Part shown: one piece after another, positions 22,307 through 32,779 of the stretch
Position numbering within the stretch: the first letter of the stretch is position 1
Layout: every line of letters starts with the position of its first letter
From: Laccaria trichodermophora
Lineage: Eukaryota > Basidiomycota > Agaricomycetes > Agaricales > Hydnangiaceae
NCBI GenBank assembly: GCA_018417955.1
Contig: JACTVC010000007.1
Span: forward strand, 1,612,001-1,676,000
Length of the DNA stretch: 64,000 nucleotides
Direction: 5' to 3'
Made by a program: the position numbers and the translations under genes
Notes under the pieces: generated by a model
The model's input: only the letters and a program-made list of their open reading frames with translations
Databases searched by the model: none
Told to the model about the DNA's origin: nothing

Positions 22307-22797
22307 TGCTTTAGCATTGATCAAGGAGCTTTTTTTGAATTTGCCTTTGTCAATGACTGTGGGGATACTCTATGATATGGGTTGTCAGTTGGAGAGAAGG
22401 TGCAGGATATAGGGTTTTCTGGAGGAATTTATAGCATGCATTATTTTTGCACTTGCAGTGTTTCATGCATATGGTCACCAGTGGCCATGCCAACTAATCT
22501 ACCACCCCTGTAAATGTGAAGGTTTTGAACTCTCTGATAGAGAGGGCTGTGAATGGTTCTGGAGTTCCATAAAGTTAATAATTCCATCAATGTGTGTGGC
22601 AGGGGTAAGCCATCATGTGTCATCCTTGAAAAAAAATTTAATGATTGTCTAAAATAGTTCTACCATCGTCTGTTCACAATTGATACCAGGTGAAACACCT
22701 AGAGAAAAAGTCATTCAAGGTGATGGAAAAATGGCTTCAACATAAATGGCTGCATTGCCTAGAAAAGAGGATTGGGGCTGAGTAAATTCTCCAAGAA
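22296..22797 (+). pseudogene. KDZ transposase core fragment
   Basis: Reads ALALIKELFLNLPLSMTVG, LYDMGCQLERRC, then after a TAG (tryptophan expected, G to A) GFLEEF, FHAYGHQWPCQLIYHPCK and DREGCEWFWSSIKLI. These are the hallmark blocks of KDZ transposases: the D of YD-GCQ, the H-x-x-GHQ-x-x-CQ block and the E of EGCE-FW. After an intron (GT at about 22,603, AG at about 22,690) it continues with FKVMEKWLQHKWLHCLEKR. The N-terminal half is missing, replaced on the left by the palindromic element. It belongs to a different KDZ lineage from the genes at 15-17 and 57-60 kb. Confidence 0.88.
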
Positions 22798-22799
22798 CT

Positions 22800-22865
22800 T
22801 GGTCTAGAATGCATGGTATGCTATGAGGGTGCATGGTATGGTATGGTATGGTATGGTATGGGATT
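22800..22865 (+). repeat. ATGGT microsatellite patch
   Basis: Run of ggtatggtatggtatgg preceded by gcatggtatgctatgagggtg. The same pentamer motif occurs in repeat C copies and at 44,728-44,790. Confidence 0.7.
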
Positions 22866-23159
22866 ACAATATCATGGTATAATATTTTGATAATGAAGAC
22901 TTTTAGGACAACAAAACTTAATTCCCTTTCCAATTGACAGGATTGGACAGATTCACTCAGCTTCACTAAATTGGACCAAATATTATGACAAAGAAGACTT
23001 TGGCCAAACACTCAGGACAACAATACCTGATTCCATCATATGTAGTTTTTAAAAAAAAATATGATGGTGTTGTTGGCCATATCATATGTGTATGCTATGT
23101 AAGCATGATATGTAAGTAGGTAGGACTGTCTGATTGGCCCTATGTACTGGACAAAATAT

Positions 23160-23805
23160 ATTTGACCTATCATTGAAAGCATTCATATTAATGGCTTTAG
23201 GAATGAAAAAACCCTCAATTGAACTGGTTTTCAAAGGTTGGACTTGAGTATCTGGCCTCCACTTGAAGTTGAAAATCTTAGAAAAAACCTGAAGAACCTT
23301 TCCACTTTGCTTTGCTTCTCAATGACCACTTCATCCCAATGGATGTGGTATTGTTTGATTTGGATGAATATTGTTCTGATAGAAAGGACTGGGAAAGAAA
23401 TGTATCCTTAAATGGCTTTGGATGCATGAAAAAACTGAGATAAAGCCTACTTAAACACATTTTCAATATATGGTTTGGACTACCTAACCTTAATGTGTAG
23501 CCCAATATCTCAAGAAAAACATGGAGAACCACCCCACAAAAAATGGTACCCAATGGACCAGTATTGCAGCCTGCAGAATATATTTATTTATTTTGGAAAG
23601 GGACCCCAGACACCCTGTGACAGCTTTGGTATGATGGTATGAAATGGTATCATACTATCTGGTATGGTATGAGTTTTCCATTCCATGGTACCATGGTATT
23701 GGTATGGTGCTCACATACCACCCTGGAATGGGCACCCTTGAGGTACCCTTAATTCAAAGAATTCATATACCTCACAGGTACCCTAAAATGGGTGACTGAA
23801 GTGTT
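23160..23805 (+). repeat. Dispersed repeat C, copy 2
   Basis: The 23,524-23,805 part matches 2,281-2,572 and includes the ATGGT-rich segment (23,630-23,720). Upstream, 23,160-23,300 and 23,405-23,540 are two diverged versions of the same leader (gaagaacc/gagaacc-ccccac), so this copy contains an internal duplication of the leader. Confidence 0.75.
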
Positions 23806-23890
23806 ACAGACACCATTTTGCTACTTGCTTTACTACCCCACTTGTGACTTTTAAAGCCTATATCTTTGTATCCCACACACACCCACAAAA

Positions 23891-24130
23891 ATGTCGTCAA
23901 CTGCCAACCCATCTATGTCCTTGGAGACAGAGAAATTTGATGGTACAAACTCTGATACCTTTGAAACTCTCATTACCATTGCAGCCAGCAGCTGAGGTGT
24001 TCTTGGCTACCCAAAAGGGACTATACTGAATCCAGCTTCCCAAAAAACCACTGACTTACATTACACCCCCATTGTGCCAACATCTCACTTCCTGATGATC
24101 CCACTCCCACTTCAGTCACCCACTGACAAC
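23891..24130 (+). pseudogene. Copia-type Gag N-terminus, fragment
   Basis: Begins with an ATG at 23,891 and reads SLETEKFDGTNSDTFETLIT then, after a TGA at 23,993-23,995, GVLGYPKGTI. The order K-(F/L)-DG-x-N ... SRG-x-x-GY-x-x-G is typical of the Gag N-terminus of fungal Copia retrotransposons. The TGA lies where arginine is expected. The frame dies by 24,130 and no protease, integrase or reverse transcriptase follows. Confidence 0.65.
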
Positions 24131-24232
24131 TGACTATTAGTCTTGCAAACCCCATGAATACTACAGGACTAAATGTCAGGGTGTATATCTATATTGTATA
24201 TATCTTGGGGCTTATATATCTCCACTTTTACT

Positions 24233-24410
24233 TAAATATATTTTGTTGTCCAATGTCACACTAAATATATTTCCTTACTGGAATGGACTCCAAATATATT
24301 TCTTATGTCTGGACCCTGAATTGAGACTGTCACAATGTAGAAATATATTTCTTGTCTGGGATGGACTTGGGATATATTTTGCAGCTAGGGTTGACTAAGG
24401 ATATATTTAT
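24233..24410 (+). repeat. Degenerate 29-bp repeat with an ATATATTT core
   Basis: Six (a/g)(a/g)atatatttn cores begin at 24,234, 24,263, 24,292, 24,341, 24,370 and 24,399. Spacing is 29, 29, 49, 29 and 29 bp. Between cores, ggaatggactc/ggatggacttg and tctgg words recur. The 49-bp step looks like one unit with a 20-bp gain or loss. Confidence 0.7.
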
Positions 24411-24730
24411 TCAGTCACAAGGGGTGTCTGGGGTCCTATCTTTAAGAGAAAAACTTGGGATTTTTTTAAAATATAAGGGCTAGGGGATTTACCTATTATT
24501 TTGTAGGCAGAAAACCCTCATTGGGATGTTTGTTATATTTACCTATAGCTTTGACCCATGTGTAGTATATGCTTTGATGTGTGCACTATTTTCTAATTGG
24601 GAAAAGTGTTACACTTTTTATGCCACACCTGATGTCAGGAACAGTGCGCATTTAGGTTGGGAACTGTTTCCCACACTTTTGGGGCCAGAAGAGTTAATGG
24701 CTAGCATGGTATGGTCATTGTTAATGACAA

Positions 24731-25062
24731 TACAAAATTGTGTAGTGTCCGCTTTATTCATTAGAAAATTCTGTAGTGTCTGCTTTTTTCATCAAAATGT
24801 GCAGTGTCCACTTCTTTCATTACAAAGGTGTGTACTGTCTGCTTTATTCATTACAAAATTGTTCAGTGTCCGCTTTTTTCATTACAAAATTGTGTAGTGT
24901 CCACTTTTTCACTACAAGACTTTGTACTGTCCACTTTATTCATTCCAAAATTGGGTAGTGTCTGCTTTTTTCATTAGAAAACTGTGTAGTGTCCACCTTT
25001 TTCATTACAACACTTTGTAGTGGCTGCTTTACTCATTACAAAATTGTGTAGTTTCCTCTTTT
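24731..25062 (+). repeat. 31-bp tandem array, second locus
   Basis: About ten units of the same 31-bp repeat as at 817-1,221, same orientation (aaaattgtgtagtgtccgct and variants). No facing inverted array is found nearby, so this is either a half element or an array whose partner was lost. ORFs here (24,776-24,958) are repeat by-products. Confidence 0.88.
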
Positions 25063-25214
25063 TTCTGAAATAAAAGTTTCAAAATAGGATTGATGTTGTT
25101 GTTTTGGGGTTGCATGATATCTTGAATATATACCAATGCATCACAGTGAATTTGATGGTTGGTCTTTGAATTTTGGAGAAGATAACTTAGATGATAAATT
25201 ATAATCAATAGCAC

Positions 25215-25620
25215 TTACATCCTATTGTTTGGCCTCTAGTGCATAATCTAGCCAATATTTGATTGTGAATTGGAAGTTATGAAGGTTTAGATATGCATCT
25301 CTTGGAATCATGTTGCAAGCACTCTGATAAGCTCTTTTCCTGTAGCAGGTTGGCTGAGTCTAAATAGAGTTATATAGAAAGCACCTCCATGAAAAAAACA
25401 TACTTTGAGTACAGGATAGTCAACTGTGCTTTCTTCCCAGGTGTTTTTTTCTTCAATTGGAATCCAGGAGTGTATGACAAGACTTAGAGTCTCTGAGATG
25501 TGATTTTTGTGGAATAGTTGTTTGACAAAATCTATCTTCCACAAGGCAAGTCCTCTTGGATCACTCCACTGATGAACACTCTGTGGAAGATATGAGGCCT
25601 AAAAATAGGTTAACCAAGCT
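25215..25620 (-). pseudogene. Unknown gene fragment
   Basis: Reading down from 25,600, LWKIDFVKQLFHKNHISETL leads into ESTVDYPVLKVCFFHGGAF and then, after a frame change near 25,330, NMIPRDAYLNLHNFQFTIKY and WLDYALEAKQ. A GTAAGT donor follows at about 25,218. The pieces look like real protein, but I recognise no family. One frameshift is needed. Confidence 0.4.
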
Positions 25621-26169
25621 GGGAAAAGAAAATTAAGTTCTACCTTGACACTCTGGATCTATTCAGGCATTTGATAAACTGATTTTTGCAGTTGGCACAG
25701 CTCTCTTAGAACATTCACAATATTCTGATAATGCTGATCAGCTTGATGGGATTAAGATCTTGTTTCTAAAAAAATGAGAATAGATATATAAAAATATTAT
25801 AGAGCTTACATTTCTTTCAGCATAGGCTTCATTGAGTTAGGTTACCCATTGTTAGCATTTTGTGGTATCATTTACTAGCATCTTGAGCATAAATGGGTAG
25901 TGCATCAAAAGCATCAAAGGTTAGAAATGTTCTGTCAGTAGATGTGGTCCTGTCTGGCTGAATCTATCATTGCATCAGACTCCTGAGGGGGTTGGAGACA
26001 TGTTTTTCTTCCTCACAGCCTCTTTTGACAAACTGAAAGGGAAACCCCCTCTCTGGAACAAGAGAATGTGGTGGAAGGTGAAAATGTTGATGGTCTGGTT
26101 GGCAAAGGCTTGGGAGAAAATCTCATGTCTGCCTGTGGGAACAGAATTAGGGCACAATCTTTAACTCAG

Positions 26170-26866
26170 CAGGGCTGTGGTACATAAACTGCATGTAAGT
26201 GGCACTAACTCTGAAATGCTGCCAGTTGCACTAGCTACTAATGCAGGAGACTATTTACCACTGAAATTGGGATAATATTTTGAAAGATCACAAGTGAGTA
26301 GGTTTTCTTAACAGAAAGTTGAATAGCAAGAGGGACATGAGGGAAGTATAATAGCTGCATATCTATTTTTCATGGAAGTTGAGAATAACAAATGGAGTAA
26401 TTACAAGGAGCACAAATAAAGAAGTTTTGATAGGAAAAAGTTGAATTGCTGCTTTTCAGATTTTGAAATGGACACACCTTGAGTGAGGGACATGCAGGGT
26501 CCATGATATCCCAACTCCCCACATGGATTTATTTATTCCTTACTTGGCCTATGGATTGCTCATCATCCTTTTTGGTAGCTCCAACCTCTACTTCACTATT
26601 ATGTAAGGGCAAATTGCTTTTGTAGCACAAATAAGGCACTTTTGATAGGGAAAAGTTGAATTGCTGCCTTTCATAGAAATGGACACACCTGGAGTGAGGA
26701 ATATGCAGAGTGTTATAGAGCCAAGGAGGTTACCAAATAGGGAGATTATTTGTCAGCTTATCTCCTTATATGGTAGAATGGGTTTAGTGGAGGAAAAGAA
26801 TCTTACTATGCCTTACCAAATAAGGAAAATTTCCTTTTTTATCCACCTGCAGGATGTGGCACATTC
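26170..26866 (+). repeat. Dispersed repeat A, copy 2
   Basis: Matches 41-563. It contains an extra segment of about 220 bp in the middle, flanked by two versions of the same 90-bp block (about 26,410-26,500 and 26,622-26,715). Both end at ggatgtggcacattc. Confidence 0.75.
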
Positions 26867-27266
26867 AGTCCAACTTTCACCATCACACATGACCAGGGGA
26901 GAATGCCATGGACATAAGAGAGCCAAAGTCACTGCAAAGAAAGAGGTTATGGCTACATCTCTGACAAGATTCAGCTCTGCCATGTTCTCTCACAAATGGA
27001 GGGCCTCTGCCAAAGCCAGACTGCCATCCAGCTCATTGGAGAGAAAAAGGGTGTCATTCACCCTCTGCAATCCCATTATTTTCCTTTTGATTTCACAGTC
27101 CCAGAGCAGCAGCTCTAACCCATTACCACCTGTTTCCTTAAGTAAAGCCAAACCACCCACCTTTCACACCAGCAAGCCCAAGGCCTGTCTAGTCACAGGC
27201 CCTGCAGCTATTCCAAAGAAGTCTGCCATTACAATAGGAGATACTGCTAAAAGATTGTTTGGATGA
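26855..27266 (+). CDS. Unknown basic protein, 3' of repeat A
   Basis: The frame opened in repeat A at 26,661 continues to a stop at 27,266. The repeat-free part reads GHKRAKVTAKKEVMATSLTR and SKPKACLVTGPAAIPKKSA, a basic, low-complexity protein of about 135 residues. Absence of stops is the only support. No family is recognised. Confidence 0.3.
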
Positions 27267-27474
27267 AACTAAATTTGCCTGTAAAGTTTTTTCATGAAGT
27301 TGGCTGAAGGCTATCCTTTAGCACTACAAACTGACAGACCAGGTATCCACCCTCAAGTTAGAAGGAGTCCCTTCTTTTCAGCAGGCTCCAACAGACCTTG
27401 AAGTGCTAGATCTCGAATGGCTGAGTGGGCATTGCAGCGTCTTCGTGGGTTCTGGTGCTCATTGTTTGGTGATG

Positions 27475-27950
27475 TGGCATCACCACATTGTTGTTGAAGC
27501 ATGTCATGGTGGCCATGCATGATCGACAAGCAATGTTGGCGGTGGTGTCTATGGGTGACGGTGATGGGTGGCGTTGGCGGCGGTGATGAGCATGGTGGTG
27601 GTGGTGGTGGAAGAAGAGAGTGGCTGTGTTTGGTGAGCATCTTCACCAAACAAGCAATTGTTTGTGATCCAATGAAAATAAATAAACTATAATACAGTAA
27701 CAAATAAATAAAATAAACAGATTGGACTGGAATCCCATTCCTGCCCATTCCAGGGAAGACCATTCCAGGGACCATTCCAGCGTAAATTCTGGAATAATCA
27801 GATTCCACCAGAATGAGAAAACACAGGAATGACAAATTTAGCAAGGCTTACTGCTAAATTTCATTCCACTGGAATCCACTGGAATCCACTGGAATCCACC
27901 GGAATTCCACTGGAATGACTGGAATGCTGCAGGAATAGGGGGGGCACTGA
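27475..27950 (+). mobile_element. GGAATCC-repeat family, half element 1
   Basis: A gtggtggtggtgg-rich core (27,540-27,620), an AT-rich middle (27,660-27,720) and subterminal ggaatcc/ccattcc repeats (27,720-27,935) ending ggggggcactgataagacct. The reverse complement of that end (aggtcttatcagtgcccccc) resembles the gaggtctttactctccccc end of the complete element at 47,642. The other half is missing. Confidence 0.7.
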
Positions 27951-27954
27951 TAAG

Positions 27955-28150
27955 ACCTTTGTGGTGCCCTTTCCAGCCTCTGGTTCTTCCTCACCACTCC
28001 CCTCAACATCATTCTTGGTGGTGGCCTTGGCATGCTTGGTGTTTGTTGCTTCAATATTAGATTGGCCATGTTTCCAGCCTCGTTTGGGGGGAGAATTCAC
28101 CCCAGCTTGTAAAGATCAAAGTTCTCTTGCACTCATAGCAGTAGACAGCA
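27955..28150 (-). pseudogene. Short coding remnant between two element copies
   Basis: Minus strand reads NSPPKRGWKHGQSNIEATN and KNDVEGSGEEEPEAGKG, charged and open. It is trapped between two half elements and may be a piece of the accessory gene or transposase displaced by them. Not identifiable. Confidence 0.3.
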
Positions 28151-28179
28151 AAATTAGACGAGTGACACAGATCATGTTG

Positions 28180-28533
28180 GTCATGATGAGTGGTGGTGGC
28201 GATGGATGTGTTTGGTGGCGGTGACAAGCATGGTGGTGGTGGGAGGAAGAGGGTGGTTGTGTTTGGTTAGCATGATCACCAAACAGATATTATTTTTTAT
28301 CCATCAGAAATAAACAAACTATAATATATAACAAAACAATAAAATAACCAGATTGTAGTTCCTGCCCATTCCACGGAATGCTATTCCTGCCCATTCCAGG
28401 AAAGACCATTCCAGGGAACATTCTGGAATCCACTGGAATGGAAAACACTGGAATAAATAATTTAGCAGGGCCTTCTGCTAAATTCCATTCCACTGGAATG
28501 ACTGGATTCCTGCAGGAATAGGGGGGGCACTGC
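28180..28533 (+). mobile_element. GGAATCC-repeat family, half element 2
   Basis: Same order of parts as 27,475-27,950: ggtggtgg core, AT-rich middle with aataaacaaactataat, subterminal ccattcc/ggaatcc repeats, and the end ggggggcactgctaggacctc. Reverse complemented, the end is gaggtcctagcagtgcc, close to the gaggtcttta terminus of the complete copies. It cuts the CxC5 exon that lies on the minus strand beyond 28,540. Confidence 0.75.
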
Positions 28534-28539
28534 TAGGAC

Positions 28540-28975
28540 CTCCTTTCGATCTGGCTCTTGCACAAGTTCTTCTTCACAGAATAATGTTTCAGTTCTCTTA
28601 TTTCCAAGCTTGTCCACTAGTGCATTGCTCAGTGTAGTTATCCATCCTGTAACTTGGACTTTGTATTCATCACCATATATCCACTGTGGTTGACAAAAAT
28701 GAAGATTTAACAGATCTGGATTTTCAAATAAGGTGTATGAAACTGCAAGAACAGTAGCCAAAGAAACATTGGACCCAAATATTGATTGTATGGCAACACT
28801 AAAAGTGCTGAATGGGTTATTTAGGAAGGGACATTGCACTAAAAGAACCAGGCAAAAATCCAGTGCTGGCATACAAGCGATATAGCCATTGCAACAAACA
28901 TTAAAGTGGATCTGAAGAAATGCTGTACAAATCAGCTCATTCATGTCCCATGCATGTTCTGAAATGAACAAAAAA
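28540..28975 (-). pseudogene. CxC5 KDZ transposase 5' exon, truncated
   Basis: Open from 28,971 (acceptor about 28,975) to the border of half element 2. Contains AIQSIFGSNVSLATVLAV, LLNLHFCQPQWIYGDEY and GWITTLSNALVDKLGN, which align loosely with the N-terminal exon of the CxC5/CxC6 gene at 17.0-17.3 kb (SLNLHQCQQ ... DENQV ... WIKSLACEV). Everything downstream, including both cysteine clusters and the core, is missing. Confidence 0.55.
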
Positions 28976-29019
28976 GGAAAAAAGTCACAAGTCCTACTTA
29001 CTCAGAAGCTTCCTCATCC

Positions 29020-30000
29020 AAATTTCTTCAGATCAGGAAAGCTCAGCACTCAACTACCCCTTACTTCCCACAAATCCTCAGTAGGAAGGCAATCCTCCTC
29101 ATTAAGCCAGTCTCACATATCTGGGTATTCCTCAGCTTGTAGAAATGTGGGCTTCCACATTTGGTAGAACTGAGTCTTAGCGATGAAGATATGAATGAAG
29201 TCGACAATGTTAGGAACCCAGACAGCTCCATCATCAAACTGTGACTTCCACTCAGCATCCTTGTTCAAGACCATAACTTTTGGAGTGGCATTTATAATAG
29301 GCTTAAATTTCTGATAGGCAGACTGTAACCCAGGCTTATCCAGAGAGGCAAGATCTCTATCAATACCAAGATAATCCAAGAGAAGAGCTTTGTTGGCATC
29401 AGAGAGCCTTGAAGGACCAGTAACCTCAGATGTACTAACAGATGATGCTCAAGAGTGTCCACAAGAATCAGAAGGAACTGATGAGGAGTGAGGGACAGAT
29501 CCTGAACAAGAACCTAAAGAGACAGAGTGCTGATGAAAGGATGGTGGAATTGCAGAAGTGACCATTTTTTCATGACCATTTTCCGACATATAAATTTAAT
29601 AAAATTCAAACCAAAACTAGCCAACAAAAACCTACCAGAAGAATATGTGTAACCTTACCAATCTCATCTTCCTACCAAATAGCTTCCTTGTCATCATCAA
29701 CTATGATGTTATAACAGCCCATGATAGACCACTGCTTCTTATCCAAAATATAAACCTGATGATTGTGAGCTATGAGAAAGCTTATTATATTTTGTATTTG
29801 CAAATTCAATCAAACACTTACTGTGAACAGGGGAATAGCTCTTGGCAACCTTCTTCAAGTGGGCCCAATGTCTGGGGACTTCAGATTCAGATGTGAGGTG
29901 GCGTTCTCAATAACAACATCAGAAGGACGGTGTTGAACAATGGTGATCTCAATGTGACCATTAGAAAGAGGTCTGACCTCTTGGCACTTGAGACAGGGCC
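29020..30000 (-). pseudogene. Accessory gene of the CxC5 KDZ element, copy 2
   Basis: Repeats the layout of 17,476-18,660. Exon 1 (about 29,830-30,000) carries GHIEITIVQHRPSDVVIENA; exon 2 (about 29,655-29,780) carries KKQWSIMGCYNIIVDDD and ends at GTAAGG; exon 3 (29,590 down) has a Ser-rich start, then DAEWKSQFDDGAVW, FIAKTQFYQMWKPTFLQAEE and, past stops, DWLNEEDCLPTEDLWEV. These match WQAQF ... FVAKTTWHNSYAKVFPMVE ... WL ... DLWGI of copy 1. Stops at about 29,110 and 29,450 show decay. Shared order and exon pattern at two loci imply that the accessory gene belongs to the element. Confidence 0.6.
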
Positions 30001-30149
30001 TAATATGCACCATAAACAAAGGTACCTCCATAATTATCAATGGTAGCAAAGTAAGGAAATACATTTGATATGAATGCATTATTGTTACAAAATTTCGAAT
30101 GCATGAAACAAATTGTATCAAGAACATATTTTTCATCCACATTATAAAA

Positions 30150-31230
30150 AAGAAAAGTGACCACTTCTAAATGATCTGATCTTTGTTATTACTCTGCTTT
30201 TGTGATCAATAATGGAAGCAATCCATTTTTGGGAACTGATTTGAGAACAAAAGAAAATTAATATTTCCCATATGTTTCAGATACAGATTGTTACTAAGTT
30301 AGACAAAAGGTGATGAACATACATTCATTGTACAAAGATAATAAGAAAAGCATTATTTATCTCAGTCATATTTACCAGTATATTTTAAAAAAGTCCTCTG
30401 TTCACAATGAGTGGGCACTCGGTTCAACTCACATTTGGTGACTGTTCATACACTAAATACAGTTGAACAAAGAAAGATAAGTGTACTGCTGACATCCAAA
30501 ATGTAAATATTCGTTGCCTCAAGAAATTTGCTTGTGAGTACCCATCTCTATGTCTCCCTGCCTCTATCCTCTGGCTCCACTCTGCACAGGAACAACACCC
30601 AAACTCATCTCCACATCCACCCTCATCTCACCCCATTCCTTGCTGTACCTCATCAACATTTTCATTATCATCACAAAATAGATCATCCCCAGTACCAACA
30701 GCCCCATGATAACCACCTGTGGACCCAAAGCCACTGTTGCTGGTGCATGGGAGGAAGGATTGTTCCCTGATCCCTTGAACCAGACGAATGAGAGTATGGA
30801 TCCAAGGAAGAGGATCATCGACCTGTGAGGAAGGAAAAAAAAGAAGGAAGCGTGAGGCTAAGCAAGGAAACTAAAGGTAAAGAATACCAAGACGTTGTTA
30901 CTGCAGGCATTGCCAGTAAGACCCAAATATTCCACCATGTAGTGGTACTTGTCCACCTTACTTCCTACCAGGCTGATTTAATTAAAACCTTTTTTTCTCT
31001 TTATTCTGTGACATGAACACATACATCCCACCTCGATGATTCAAACATGCTTCTCATAGTTCCAAACTTTACCATATATATAGTCCCATACAAAGACTCA
31101 TCAAAGCACATACTAATGAAAGCAGTGCAATGTTTTTCATAACCAGGTCGTCGGCCATTTGGCATATTTGCAATAATGCTAAAATAGTCCTACGATATAT
31201 TTTTAGTTCTGCTGTATTTATAGACAAAAA
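30150..31230. other. AT-rich stretch without a recognised gene
   Basis: Short opposing ORFs at 30,528-30,818 overlap each other on both strands and show no motif. Basic plus-strand ORF 30,825-31,016 is also unassigned. I see no repeat family in it. Confidence 0.5.
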
Positions 31231-31234
31231 GTTA

Positions 31235-31242
31235 ACGCACAG
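31235..31242 (+). repeat. 8-bp target site duplication, left
   Basis: acgcacag, paired with acacacag at 31,882-31,889 across the hAT-like element. Confidence 0.8.
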
Positions 31243-31881
31243 TAGGGTTCACAGGTCCAGTCTACAGGACTGAAAATATACGTAGGACTAACTGGACTGA
31301 ACCACAGTCTGGTCTTTTCCAGTTGCCAGTTGCCCACATTTGTGGTCAGTCCAGTTGCCAGTTGCCATGTTTTTGTAAATATTTAAAAACCAAAAAAACT
31401 GGTTTAGACTGGTTGCAACTGGTCTTTTATCCCATCATATGTTGGACCTTACTCACACACAATTTTACTCAATTTTTGGTCCCTCAATCATCAAAAAATG
31501 TCAAGAATTGGTTGAGATATGGCCAAAAACATTTTTATACACAAGTTGAATGTATATCCTTTCCATTTTTTCCATAACTCAGTCAAATCTTCACAAAATT
31601 GCTTAAATTCTTAATCAGTCTATGGAGGATTAGAATACCTATCTATGTATGCTATGTATGTGAGGTAATATTTAATTTCTGTGGTACAATAATTTTTTTA
31701 ACAAAAGACCGGTTGCAACTGGTTTGGACCAGGTTTTTTTTTGCATTTTGGACCAATTAGGACCAGTCTAAAAGGGTCCGGTTGCAGTCCCTTAATATCT
31801 GGATTAGTCTAGACCAGTTGCAGTTGCCAGTTGCGTCGTTTTGAGGTAAAAAACTGGATTTAACTGGACCTGCAAACACTA
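31243..31881. mobile_element. hAT-like non-autonomous element, 639 bp
   Basis: Terminal inverted repeats tagggttcacaggtccagt (left) and, reverse complemented, tagtgtttgcaggtccagt (right). Both start TAGNG, fitting the YARNG rule of hAT termini. The element is flanked by 8-bp direct repeats, acgcacag (31,235-31,242) and acacacag (31,882-31,889), differing by one CpG-to-CpA change. Subterminal regions are rich in caactgg/ccagttg words in both orientations, as expected of transposase-binding subrepeats. No coding capacity. hAT transposase remnants at 34.7 and 43.7 kb show that such elements were active here. Confidence 0.88.
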
Positions 31882-32300
31882 ACACACAGAGTCAAAAAAG
31901 CAGATACACTGCTCAGAATCTTCCATTGCCTCAACAACAAATTGAAATACAAACCTGACACAGCAGTCCTCAAAAAATACATCCTAGGCAATGTCAGCAG
32001 CAATAAGTTGTAATATATCTGCTTGGGTAACAGTCATCCCGCATCACAGAATGACTTTGCAGTAATACCATCATGGTCAGAGAGGCTGTTTGACAATGAA
32101 TTGAAGGAAGGGTTGGAGATGTTCATTGAACCTGAGATTGGGCTGGCATCTGTCTCTAGGTTGACATCTCCAGTACCAGGGTAAAACCAAGCCCAACTCA
32201 TCCATATCTGTGCAAGCCATCTGAACGCATTCCTATACACAAACCTCTCTTCTGGAATGGGCAAAGATGCATGCAATATATCAGTGTGAGTGTGAATGGC

Positions 32301-32672
32301 TTAGCATGTAATCTCACCTCCATCCATCTGCATGACCACCTCTACTTCTTCCATTTCTGCAACTGAGCCCTCTCTTTTGGTTGTCGTGGATACGTGCTCT
32401 CTCTTGGTTGTTGCAGATATGTGCTCTCTTTCGGTTGTTGCTAATATGTGTTTTCCTTCCATTGTTGTGGATTCATGTTCTCTTTCGGTTGTCGCGGATA
32501 CATATTTGAAGTCCATTATAGCCGCTTTATGGGAGGAAGTGTGAGTGTGACACAATTGCACTGCCAATGTCATGTGTGGCAGCACAGTTGGTTCTATCAG
32601 GCTCTCTGGTGCATCCTTGCTCTTTGTCCTTCTCATGCTCCATCTCCCTTTTGCATTCCTTCTCCCACTCAC
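32301..32672 (-). CDS. Hypothetical protein with 9-residue repeats
   Basis: Open for 123 codons with five consecutive 9-residue units of the form H(I/V/E)S(A/T)TT(K/E)RE, encoded by a 27-bp tandem repeat at about 32,370-32,515. Upstream on the same strand (32,550-32,770) another frame is strongly Lys/Glu-rich (EKESEKESKSEKESKREEE), which would form a charged helix or coiled coil. Splicing between the two is possible. Such low-complexity charged repeats are often nuclear, but I have no family match. Confidence 0.4.
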   Translation of the reverse strand: MSGRRNAKGRWSMRRTKSKDAPESLIEPTVLPHMTLAVQLCHTHTSSHKAAIMDFKYVSATTEREHESTTMEGKHILATTEREHISATTKREHVSTTTKREGSVAEMEEVEVVMQMDGGEITC

Positions 32673-32779
32673 CTTCCTTGAGCTCTCATTTGTTCCTTCC
32701 CCCTTTCTTGTTCCTCCTCCCTTTTGCTTTCCTTCTCACTTTTGCTTTCCTTTTCAGATTCCTTCTCCATTAGCCATCT

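Noticed and set aside
21473..22314. Identical 75-residue peptides on both strands
   Set aside because: They are the two arms of one palindrome, not two genes.
30528..30818. Opposed ORFs, one with hydrophobic stretches
   Set aside because: Overlap on both strands, no family motif, no introns or conserved copy to support either.
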